From assembly GCA_039707655.1 (NCBI GenBank), contig CM077672.1, positions 356,358,031-356,422,030 on the forward strand: 64,000 nucleotides of DNA, written 5' to 3'. Positions 45,463-55,480 of the stretch are shown piece by piece. A program made the translations under genes and the position numbers. Within the stretch, counting starts at the first letter, position 1, and each line of letters begins with the position of its first letter. The notes beneath the pieces were generated by a model. That model was not told the origin of the DNA and made no database searches. It was given only the letters and a program-made list of their open reading frames with translations. This stretch comes from Elymus sibiricus. Its lineage: Eukaryota; Streptophyta; Magnoliopsida; Poales; Poaceae.

Positions 45463-47566
45463 AGTAGGGGAACGCAGCAGAAAACAAAAAATTTCCGACC
45501 TACGCACCAGCCCAGGACCACTATGGAGACTGCATACAAGGTTTGATCTTTTCGTTACCGACTCGTAGCGCAGCGGAAGTAGAGTCGATGACGATCGGTG
45601 GTGCAGATCCCCGCAGCTAGGATTTACAACCTCCCAACCGCGAGGATGTACTCCCTCGTCAGCTCATCGGACGGATCGCCTGACAGCCCTTCGGGAGGCC
45701 TCTGGACAGTCCCTCGGATAGTCCCACCGGACGGATCCTCGGACAGCCCTTCGGGAGGCCTCTGAACAGTCCCTCGGATAGTCCCACCGGATGGATCCTC
45801 GGACAGCCCTCTGGGAGGCCTCTAGACAGTCCTTCGGATAGTCCCACCGGACGGATCCTCGGACAGCCCTCCGGGAGGCCTCATGGACAGTAACTCGGAC
45901 AGCCCTTCGGGAGGACCCTCGAACAGCCCCTCGGGCAAAAATATCGAACCTACGACCTCTCTACGGGGTTGCACACATACGGTGTCATCTATCTGGCAGG
46001 GCTTCGCCGTCCAGAACTAGTTCCCACCGGAACCCAGACAGCCTTTCGGCTCTACGAAACTATTTCACTGGGAGGGAGAGAGAAAGCCAGATCATGCATG
46101 GCATTTGTATGTTGAGAAAGAGTGTGTCTTTAGGCAGCCCCCTCCACCCCTATTTATAGGCCAAGCCCAAGGCTGGCTTCTCCAAGAAGCCAAGGGAAAA
46201 AATACCAAAAGGCCCTCAAGGTGGCTTCTCCAAGAAGCCACCCAAAAAGCACTTTCACTATTCACAGAAACATTTTTCCGCGACCGTTAAATCCAAAAAT
46301 ATTTCTGTGAGTCTTAGAAAAATTCTAGTACCCACTAAAATGATATTGGACGCGTTCCGAAACAATTCCAGATTAGTGATTTTCATCTGCGAAAAGCAAC
46401 CAAACCGGTTCCGGCAGCTCCGGCATTTACGGTTTTTATCCCGGAAAAATCCCAGAAGTTTCCAGAACAATTCTGGCACCCTCCAAGTATTTCCAGACGT
46501 GTGCCGAAACCAATTTGACTCAATGGTATACCCTGAAACAACTTTTTAGTTTTACCGAAACTATTCCGGTGCTCTCTCTCCGGAACTTTTCCGCTGTCTC
46601 CGAAACTTTTCCGGTGACTTTCTCTCAGACTCCCTGTCTAGTATTCAGCAGATAGATGACCCTTAAGCGTGTGACCCTATAGGTTCGGTGAAGCATAGAC
46701 ATGACCCGGAACACTTTCCGATCAATGATCAACATCGGAGCCATGGACACCCATATTGACCCCTATACCGACACGAATGAATATTCGAGTGAACCTCCAG
46801 TTGCCGTGTGCTATTCTTGTTGCTTTGCGATATGTTACGAAAACCCGAGGTGAGATTCATCGGCATCCTCGTGGATCAACAACTTGTCCACTATGCCAGT
46901 TACCTCGTTGCCGGTTTTGTTCTCTTTTCTCGTTCTCGTGTTCCGGCATCCCTGTGATCAAATCACAATGTGTCTGGCCAGACGATGGTGGATACCGTAA
47001 CACCGACAGAGCCCAGAGATATCTCTCCATCGTCGGAGGAGCAAATCCCAATCTTGAGCTATCAAGTCCCTTGTCATACTTTCCCATGAACCCGTAAGCC
47101 GCCGTAATAGCCACCCAGTTACGGATGACGTTTAACAAACCCCAAAGTTCATGAAGCAAGCATGAAGAAACTTGATACTCTCATGGTCTAAGGAATTATG
47201 CAAACATTAACTTTCTCTGTGTTATTAACCATTAACTTGTGACGAATGTATCTCATAGCATAACATCAATCGGGTCGATTCAACACAAGTGTTCTCGTAA
47301 CATTGTGCCCTCAAAGTTGCCAGCATAGGCATGCCCATGATCAGGAAAACAGAACCATCATGCAACACTTGAGCTAGTCTTAGAGGCCAGACTAGGAATA
47401 CATTTTACCGTTTATTATTCCACACGTGCATATGAGTCTTCCTCCGAGCCTCGTGGTTATTGTAGACTCGAGAACGATAGCAGTTATAGCATGGAACATA
47501 AACATAATTATGAACATGGAGATAAATAATAACATTTAGTATTGCCTCTAGGGCATATCTCCTACA
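45463..47566 (-). repeat. Copia 1 5' LTR, 2,104 bp
   Basis: Starts AGTAGGGG instead of TGTAGGGG, so the terminal base has changed. Four minisatellite units; 60 bp longer than the 3' LTR. Confidence 0.92.
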
Positions 47567-47604
47567 TTTGTTTCTTTCACACATGCATGCAAACAGGGAC
47601 AAAA

Positions 47605-48505
47605 ACAGATGATGTCAGCGGGAATCTTTTGGGTTTTTCAAACTTTAAAATATTTTATCTCTTAAATGAAAAATCCGATTGAAAATCCGTTTTCATCATT
47701 AAATCCATCGAGAAGAGGACTTCGAAACTAGATCCCATATCGATTTGTTTCGACGATATTTTTTGGCGGTCAAAAGTTGTCATGTCTGTTGCATATAAAT
47801 TGTCATGGTGTTTACGCTAAAGTTGCCATGATATGTTTCAACTACTTTTTCTTCTACGTTTAATGTAAATTTTGACATGTTATAAAAAAGGGAATTAAAA
47901 AACTAAACTTGCCATGAAGAATTACTAAAAATGCATAGTCAATAACTCAAATTTGTCATGAACCAGAAACAAAAATTGCCATGGTAAATTACTAAAATTT
48001 GCCATGATACATGCACTAAAATTTCCCATGGTTCATACAAAAAATAATTTCCATGGTCAAAATACTAAAATTGCCATGATCTATAAACTAAAATTGCCAT
48101 TGATCTACAAACTAAATTTGGCCTGTTGAATTACTAAAAATTGCCATGACCCGTGAATTAAATTTGCCGTGGTTAATTACTAAAATTGCCATGGTCAATT
48201 AGTAAAATTTGCTATGAAAAGTAGTTGAAATACAATGGGAGGTTTAAATCTAGAAAAAAAAATAGATGAAACATATCATGGCAACTTTAGTGTAAACACT
48301 ATGGCAAATTCAATATAACATCATGGCAACTTTTGGCCCCCCAAAAAAAGTCATCAAAACATATCAATATGAGATCTAGTTTTGAAGATCTCTTCGAGAT
48401 GGATTTAATGATGAAAACGAATTTTTAATCGGATTTTTTATTTAAAAGATAAAACATTTGTAAGTCCGAAAAACCAAAAAAATTACGCTGATGTCATCTG
48501 TTTGA
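47605..48505. repeat. Long inverted repeat with TTGCCATG-rich spacer
   Basis: The left arm (47,605-47,850) starts CAGATGATGTCAGC and contains AAATCCGATTGAAAATCCG and CATCATTAAATCCATC. The right arm (48,228-48,505) gives the same words in inverse order and strand. The spacer (about 47,880-48,230) has roughly a dozen AAATTGCCATG(A/G)-type words spaced 20-30 bp. Confidence 0.8.
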
Positions 48506-48573
48506 TGTGACAAAATGGATGTAATGGGGGCGTTTAGACCATGTTGCTTCGTGCCACACGTGTGACACTTATC

Positions 48574-48895
48574 ATTTGGGAAAAGGAAATGGTGCACAAG
48601 CGCCGTCGTCTGACTTAGAACATGAAAGATCTGTATTGATTATTTTTTCTATACTGTAGGAATATTTTGGTTCCCATAGAAAAACGTTTTCCCGTGAGCA
48701 ACAACTTGCGTATTTATAGAATTTTTCAATGTTTGTTTTTAGTAAAACAAATATTTCATGGCGAATGACATGGCAGAACTTCTCTCAAAAAAGTGGAAGG
48801 ATGAAGGGGCTCTTATTTTTCACATAGCACAAGAAGGCATGTGATACACTGAAGTCGTTTAGATGCTATTTAGAAATATTTAGTTTTTGCACATT
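48574..48895. other. Unassigned interval
   Basis: AT-rich DNA with no frame or transposon end that I recognise. Confidence 0.35.
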
Positions 48896-48902
48896 TAACC
48901 AA

Positions 48903-49058
48903 AACCTAGCTTATTCGTTCAGTTTTATTCGTGGGACAAGTTGAACAAATGGGTAACGAAACCCTGCATAAGGATCTTTATTTGACAAAACTACAACATT
49001 GTGTGCACAGATCTACGTTAAGTGGGTAGTACAAGACTATGAGAGTGGTTTTTCAGCT
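48903..49058 (+). repeat. Copy of the proline-rich-gene flank, left of a MITE
   Basis: 48,930-49,020 matches 25,424-25,512 (AACAAGTTGAACAAATGGGT and following bases). The stretch GAGAGTGGTTTTTCAGCTCC then matches the inverse of about 25,322-25,345. It continues after the MITE at 49,434 with CTATCACACCTTTC. Confidence 0.7.
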
Positions 49059-49066
49059 CCCGGGTG

Positions 49067-49425
49067 CCCCTACACCCTCTATGAACAGTAAATTGAAGAA
49101 AAAATAAAAAACAAATTCATGAAAAATCTAAAACTTTGCAACATCAAACATGATCAAACTTTCTAGGTTCTTGCAAGTTTTCATGCCAAAAAAAACATTC
49201 GAGGAGCTCTACACAAGAAAAAGATTTCAATGCCTGAAGTTTTGAGCACTTTTAGCACTGAAATCTGAAACTCATGATATTCGAGGAGCTCTACATGATA
49301 TTTTGTTATGAAAACCTGCAAGAACCTACCTTGTTTGACCATATTTGATGTCACAAAGTTTCAGAATTTTTTTTATTTTGTGTTCTATTTTTTTTAATTT
49401 ACTGTTCATAGAGGATGTAGGGGCG
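49067..49425. mobile_element. hAT-like MITE, about 359 bp
   Basis: CCCCTACACCCTCTATGAAC at the left faces its inverse at the right (CCCCTACATCCTCTATGAAC), and the arms continue for more than 100 bp. The flanks are CCCGGGTG at 49,059-49,066 and 49,426-49,433, an 8-bp duplication as in hAT elements. The empty site is visible in the related segment near 25,313-25,345. The exact ends could shift by two bases. Confidence 0.75.
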
Positions 49426-50089
49426 CCCGGGTGCTATCACACCTTTCCCAATGTGCAAAAAAAATCTCAATGGCATCCGAGACGCCCTTGGTATACTGGG
49501 TTGCCCTATGCCACATGGAAAACAAGATCCCCCTCCAGCCTTCCAGTTTTTCATTTTATTTCCCTCTTTTTTTGTAACACCCCCATGTATTATGCTACAG
49601 TGATCCTTCATGATTATGCTAAGTCACTTTGCTTTGCTATGCTTGATCACTTTGGATTCATATCTCATTTCAAATTCCACCACTGAAATTAATTCAAATT
49701 ACAAGTGAAATTTAAAGTTGCACAAACATGGCTGCAAAATAGTCCATCATTTAGCAAATATTCCATAACAATTATTTGTTAAGGAAAACAACATCACCAC
49801 AATGCTAAAATGGGCTATAGCAATTAAAACAGTGCCAAATCAGCATTTTTAAATGCCTTTTCATTTGTGAAAAATCCAAATCAATTCAAATTCCCCCCAA
49901 ACTTTTTGTGGCAGCGCCAAATATTGCAATGCATTTATGTGGCCAAGTTCTATATTTTGCAAAAGTCATTTGATGGCTAAAACTAAATGCAAAACAGTTT
50001 CTGTAAAAGAAAAACAGAAAATAGAAAAGGAAAAAGGGAAAACCCACTGTGCACTGGGCCTAAGTGCACAGTGCACCAGCCTAGTCCAT

Positions 50090-50960
50090 CTCCCCCTCCC
50101 CTTCAACCTCCCGTCTCTCTCCCCTGCATGTCACCGCGCGCGCGCCCCGGGCCGGCCAGGCGCACGCGTCCGCCGTCCTGCCGCTGCTGCCGGCGCCCTG
50201 GGTGGATAAGGCCGACCCAACCACTCCCCCTGGACGCCTCCGCCACTCCTTCCTCCTTCTCCCTCGCTCGTTCTCTCCCTCTCAACCTCACCCGAGCGCG
50301 CCGCCGCGCCATAGCCGTGGCCGCTGTGTCCTCCTCGCCGTGTCAGCCGAGACCGCCGTCGTCGTCTACTTCCTCCCCTTCCTCTCGCTCGAGCCGGGAG
50401 CGTCTCCATCGCCGGAACACCGTCGTCATCCACCTCCAGCCGCAGGATCTTCACCGCTTCGATTCATCGTCCCCAGGCCTCCCCCGAGCCCACTGATCAG
50501 CGCTCCCTCTCCGTGGTGAGCTCCGCTCCGAAAACCCCCTGTTTGTGCCATGTTTCCGTGCCGTAGCTCGCCGTTGCCATTACCGTGCCCGCGTCGCCGC
50601 TGCTTGCTTGGCCGTCGTGGCCACCGCACGCTCAACCTGCGTTCGAGCACGCAGGCGAGTTCCTGGGCTCTCGAGGAACGCAACGCACCTAGTCCCGTCG
50701 TTTGTCGTGCCCTGCCTCGACAGATCCGACCTCGCCCATACTCCGGCGCCCGCTGTGGTTGTCGCCGCCGTTGTTCATGGCGTCCCCGTGCCCAACCAGT
50801 GCCACCAACGCACGCGGGACCTTGTAGGCGTTCGAACGCACCGTTCCGCGCTTCGATCCGTGGCCGGACGGTCGTTTCCGAGGACCGCCGCCGCGCTGGA
50901 TGGTCGGCGGCGGCTAAACGCCGGCCGGCTGACGTGTCCAGCGTCGTTAGCTGCTAACCC
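50090..50960 (+). other. GC-rich leader-like region
   Basis: C/G-rich sequence with a pyrimidine-rich start (CCATCTCCCCCTCCCCTTC) and a donor-like GTGAGC near 50,515. Several overlapping frames exist because of base composition; none shows a domain. Confidence 0.4.
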
Positions 50961-53900
50961 CGCCCCTGTGAGGATGACAGGTGGGCCCCAACTCGCTAAT
51001 CCGACCGTGTTAATTAGTGCACTAATTAAACTACCCTAAATACCCACTGACACTAGGGCCCACCCCCTAATTAATCCCCATTTAATTAAGTTAATCACTG
51101 TTTAACTCCACTGTATATGACATGTGGGGCCAGCCCACTATTCTTTCGGAGAAGGCCCTGCGGAGACAGCAAGCTGGGCCCACCAGTCAGCCTGTGCTGA
51201 CTGGGCAGTTGACCCAGTCAACTGGGCCCACTGTCAGCCCCTATGGCTTCTGGCTGGGGACACTTTCGGGTGTACTTAGCATTTTAGCCCTCTGTTTTCG
51301 AATTTAATTTAATTCCAGGAATTTTTAGAATATTGTTTAAACTGCAAAAATTCATATAAAATAATCCGTAACTCGGATGAAAATAATTAATATATGAAAA
51401 ATGATCAGAAAAATAAGACGAATTCGAATATGCCATCCACATACCCGTCACATGCCTCCAACACTGCAAACATGGAACCTTCCCCTCCGGATCGACTGTT
51501 TGATAATTGCCTAAAGCCGGGAAAATATTCCCAAATATTTTCCCGCTCCGTCTGTAACGTGTAGCACTGCATTAGGTCACCCCTAGCACATCATATTGCC
51601 ATGTCATGCATTGTGATGCATTTGTTTGCTTTGTATTTATTGTTTCTTCCCCCTCTTCTCTCCGGTAGACTCCGAGACTGACGCTGCTCCCGAGTACGAC
51701 TACGCCCCTGACGTCCAGCCCCTCTCAGCAGAGCTTCCAGGCAAGCAAAACCCCCTTGATCATTCCTATATCGCCCATTTTTTCTCTCTCGTGCTTGCAT
51801 TAGATTTTGCTACCATTGTTCGACAGCTCCTATTCTGATGCATAGCCTGATTTTGTAACCTATTGTTGATACTTTACCTGTTATCCTATATGCTTAGTAT
51901 AGGCTGGTTAGTGATCCATCAGAGACCCCGCACCCTTGTCCGTGTTGCCATGCTTTGCTTCCGGATGTTTCGATCAACGTGATCGATGTGCAGAGACCGA
52001 CACATCACCGCACACCCCTTTAATTGTACGACTCTATAGAGCTACTATCGAGTGCCGAGGGTGATACCTCGTACCTCACTCCTGATGATATCTCTGTAGC
52101 GTAGCTAGTCGGTTGTGGGTTACCGAGGGTGATTCCTCTTTCACCACCTCCGATGATGCCTCTGTCGTGCAGCCCCTCAAGTGTGAACCATCGAGGCACT
52201 ACGGGAATCAGCTAGTTTGCCGTCAGGCACGTACAGACGGCAAAGACCGTAATACAGACGGCAAAGAGTTTGCCGTCAGCCGGCTGACGGCAAAATTAGA
52301 CGGCAAAGCCAAAGTCGGCAAAGAAGTACTTTGTCGTCAATTTTTTATCGGGATGACGACAAAGACTTTTCCGTCAGGTTTTCTCCCGCGGCAGACGGCA
52401 AAGAAGGTTTTAGGGTTTTCTGTTAGCAAGTGGGCCCCACATTGCCTTGCCGTCAGCCTCATATTCTAACAGACGGCAAAGATTTTTTAGTTAACTAGCA
52501 CATATGCCCGTGCGTTGCAACGGGAGTAAAAATTAGCGCGTCCACCGATGTGGCATGATAGCATCCACAAGATACCACACGATGGGGACACGCACATCAA
52601 GCTTTAAAAGAAATGCATATCAGTCAAACAATAATCACGCAACAACCCTTAACACCGGTGTTAAGGATCAATTAGTTCTCCTTATAATCATAACATATAC
52701 AGGTAGTTAGCTTTACACCTCTTGATTGACCTAGCTAGACTACACGCATCCGACTTGAGGCAATGCGGTCATTCTTGTTGTGTCCATGTGATCGATTTTG
52801 TTACATTGTCCGTGTGACTTGTTCTCTTAGCAGTGTTTATGTAATCGATTTTGCAGCACGTCGGTCCAACTTTCCAATAGAAAAATAATAGCGGCGACTG
52901 GTGTTACATTGACATGCTACGTAGCAAGCGGTTGGCCTTCCAACGTTGTGTTCTGCTTTGAGAAACAACAACGCGCCTAAAACTGTTGTATGTGCTGTTT
53001 GCAGCAACAATGCTCGATCAAAAGTTGCATGTGGATTAACCAGGTTTTTTTCTTCAAAAAAGTAAAACTTGATAGCGGCAAAAACACCGTGAAATAAAAA
53101 CATTCCCTTGCACATTGAAAAGGTTAACAGGCCGCCAAAAAATCAAAGTTGACAGTGGATCGTTTTATTCTTTTTTCAGTTTTGAGTAGTTTGCTAGCGA
53201 GACACGATTGATCCCATGAAAAAAAGGCAACAACATCTCTCATGTTGCACACATCTCGGGGGTTGTTTCGTTAGTGCGTCGTTAATATTCAGCCATCACT
53301 CACCAGCTATATGTACCACTCCAACCAGGTATCTTATATCTTTTGTTAGTGAGATTCAGCCATACTTCCCACATTTCCGTTTAAAGCCAACATTTGATTC
53401 TTTCATCGGGCTATCTTCCCACAATTTCATTTAATTAGACCAATTTCGTTGGGCTTGATGATTACTCGACAACTCTCCGCCGTATATAAACTGGTGGATT
53501 TTCATGGATCGAAGCGAGGTGGGATAAATATTCAAGCGAACCCTCTATATATGATAAAACGTTCGCGCTTTTAAATTTTCCAAAAACGGTTGTGCTTTCA
53601 TATTTGTACATAAATTAAAAATCTTTTGGATTTTCAAATAAATGTTCATGTTTTTCAAAGTTTGTTCGGAATGGTTTTGTTCTAATTTTCGAATGATTTT
53701 TAGAAAATCAGAATTTTAGAAAATGTCCACGTCTTCAGAAATTGCTCACAAATTAAAAAAAATCATCTTATCATCAGGATATTCAAATAATGCTCCATCT
53801 CCAAAATTGTTCCAAAATGTTTTAAAAACGTGTTTTCAAATTTTGTTTTGGTTTTCAATAAAAATGTTTGCAATGTTTTTGTTCAAAATTTTCACAACTT

Positions 53901-54289
53901 TTCAGAAAGTTTTTTGTTATTTCAAAAAAATGTCCAGTTTCCACAAATTGTTAAATCGGTTTTTACAAAAGTTCGTGTTTCCATTTTTTTAGGAGTTTCA
54001 TTTTTTTGTGTTTCCAATTTTATTCGGGGGAGTATAAAAAAATGTTTCCGTTCCCACATTTTATTATAGAATTTAAAAAATATATTCCTGTGTAAAAATT
54101 GTGTTCTTGATTTGCCGAAAATATTCGTGTTCTTAAAATATGTTTAGAAATTTGTAAAGGGTTTGTGCTTCACAAAACACTCTGGTATTTTTTGTTCAAA
54201 AACAATTGCGTTCGAAATTTGAAAAATATTCGTATCTGCCCTCGAGATTGTTTCTTAAGGTTTTGCACTGCTTTATAGCCAACGAAGCT

Positions 54290-54360
54290 CTGTAGGTCAG
54301 CTGGTTGTAGTGCTAGGTTTGTAGTATGACGACCTGGGTTCGATCCCTTGCAACGTATTT
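54290..54360 (+). other. tRNA-like or SINE-like fragment
   Basis: GGTCAGCTGGTTGTAG resembles a tRNA D-arm and GACCTGGGTTCGATCCC a T-arm with pol III box B. No full acceptor stem or clear anticodon loop forms, so it is not called a tRNA gene. Confidence 0.5.
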
Positions 54361-54382
54361 CTTTTTTAATCTACAGTACACA

Positions 54383-54510
54383 ATCGCAGCCTGTCACTAT
54401 CTTTATGGGCCGGCCCAGTCATCCGAGAAAATCACAGACGAACAGTCCATCGCAGCCTATCACTATCTTCATGGGCCGGCCCAGTCATCTGAAGAAATCA
54501 CACACGAACG
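54383..54510 (+). repeat. 66-bp tandem duplication
   Basis: ATCGCAGCCT(G/A)TCACTATC...GGGCCGGCCCAGTCATC occurs at 54,383 and 54,449. Confidence 0.9.
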
Positions 54511-54656
54511 TGAAAATTAACCCCAGCGTCCCATGACAAACGGAATAAAACCAGCGTCCCATGACGGACGAAAATTAGCTGGCATGGACGAAAAAAAGTG
54601 GAGAAACAATCCTCCCTTTAATATTAGGTAAAGATAAAGATTAAAAAAAACATGGT

Positions 54657-55480
54657 TGTGCTTCCTGTTCGTTCGTTCGGACCCCAGTTCATGTTCGTTC
54701 GGTGGCCGGAGTGGCTCCCTCGGTCGGAGTTCATGGCGTCGTGGCGGCGAGCTGCAGCATGACGACAGCGAACTATACACATGGATGTGCTGCAACTCGG
54801 GGCGACGGGCATGTGCAGGCGAGGCAACGAGGAGGAGGTGCGGCGTTGGACGGCGGGGCGACCTGGCGTCAGGCAGCAGAGGTGGTTGACGCGAGCTGGG
54901 CGACCGGCGTGGAGGCGCAAGGCAGGAGGCTGGCGTCGGCGTCTCGCTACAGGCGTGGCGCGCAGCTGAGCGGGCACGAGGAAGCCGCAGCTGAGCGGGC
55001 GACGACGCGAGGCAGGAGGCCGGCGGCGGCGTCTCGGGTGGCGTCCGGCGTGGAGCGCTGGGGAGCAGGCGGCGTGATGAGGCAGGAAGCCGGCGGCGGT
55101 GTCTCGGGTGGCGTCCGGCGTGGAGCGCTGGGGAGCGGGCGGCGGCGCGAGGCAGGAGGCCGGCGGCGGCTTCCATGGCGATGGGGGATGGGGCCGGCTC
55201 AACGGGGGATGGGGGACGGGGCCGGCTCGAGGGAGAAGAAGAGAGGTCGGGCCAGCGGCGGAGAGCGTGGCGGGGTGGCCGGCGGCGACCGAGGCGGGGC
55301 GGGGCGGCTGGGGAGTCACGAGAGAGCGAGAGAGTACGTGCGGGGATAAGGGAGAGAGAGAACTAGGTGGGGTCGGCTGGGAGAGAGAATGTGGTGGGGG
55401 GCGTGGGAGAGAGAGAGATCAGGGAGAGACAACGTGCGGTGCGGATAGTGCCACCTCATCGATCCAGGAGATCGATTCGC
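54657..55480. other. GC-rich block with 70-bp tandem repeats
   Basis: GGCAGGA(G/A)GCCGGCGGCGG units start at 55,011, 55,081 and 55,151 (the last partial). The block is open in several frames on both strands, a composition effect. It could be a captured gene fragment; no domain is recognised. Confidence 0.55.

Larger units (their letters stand above)
28560..47566 (-). mobile_element. Copia LTR retrotransposon 1, non-autonomous, interrupted by Copia 2
   Basis: On the minus strand: 5' LTR 45,463-47,566, degenerate internal region (45,462-44,950 and 35,402-30,604), 3' LTR 28,560-30,603. The flanks TTTAT (28,555-28,559) and TTTGT (47,567-47,571) are a 5-bp duplication with one mismatch. Removing Copia 2 leaves about 9.46 kb. 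Terminal words (ATATGCCCTAGAGGCAATA) and the tract before the 3' LTR match BARE/WIS/Angela-type Copia. The interior shows only broken polyprotein remnants, so it depended on another element. Confidence 0.92.
27354..48573. mobile_element. Long inverted-repeat DNA element, interrupted by Copia 1
   Basis: A 30-bp sequence beginning GATAAGTGCCACACGTGTGG at 27,354-27,383 occurs inverted at 48,544-48,573 with one mismatch. Inside the right part, 47,605-47,850 and 48,228-48,505 form long inverted arms. Copia 1 (28,560-47,566) sits between, and the flanks of the Copia insertion also resemble the inverse of 48,510-48,545. I see no convincing target duplication, so the outer limits and superfamily (Mutator-like foldback is my guess) are open. 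Confidence 0.5.
52490..54645. mobile_element. Unclassified repeat nested in the CACTA interior
   Basis: Begins near TAGCACATATGCCCGTGCG (followed by TTGCAACGGG) and ends near TTTAATATTAGGTAAAGATA, two words I recall as fixed ends of a grass-wide repeat. The body (53,500-54,250) is very AT-rich with TTTTCAAA-type runs. Superfamily and duplication are not clear. Confidence 0.4.

Noticed and set aside
28560..47566. Four Copia LTRs as an array made by unequal recombination
   Set aside because: Perfect CTAAT duplications around 35,403-44,944 and a separate outer pair support simple nesting.
54290..54360. Functional tRNA gene
   Set aside because: No complete acceptor stem or clear anticodon loop can be drawn.
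54517..55349. Frames above 200 codons on both strands in the GC-rich CACTA block
   Set aside because: Composition and 70-bp repeats keep all frames open; no recognised domain.
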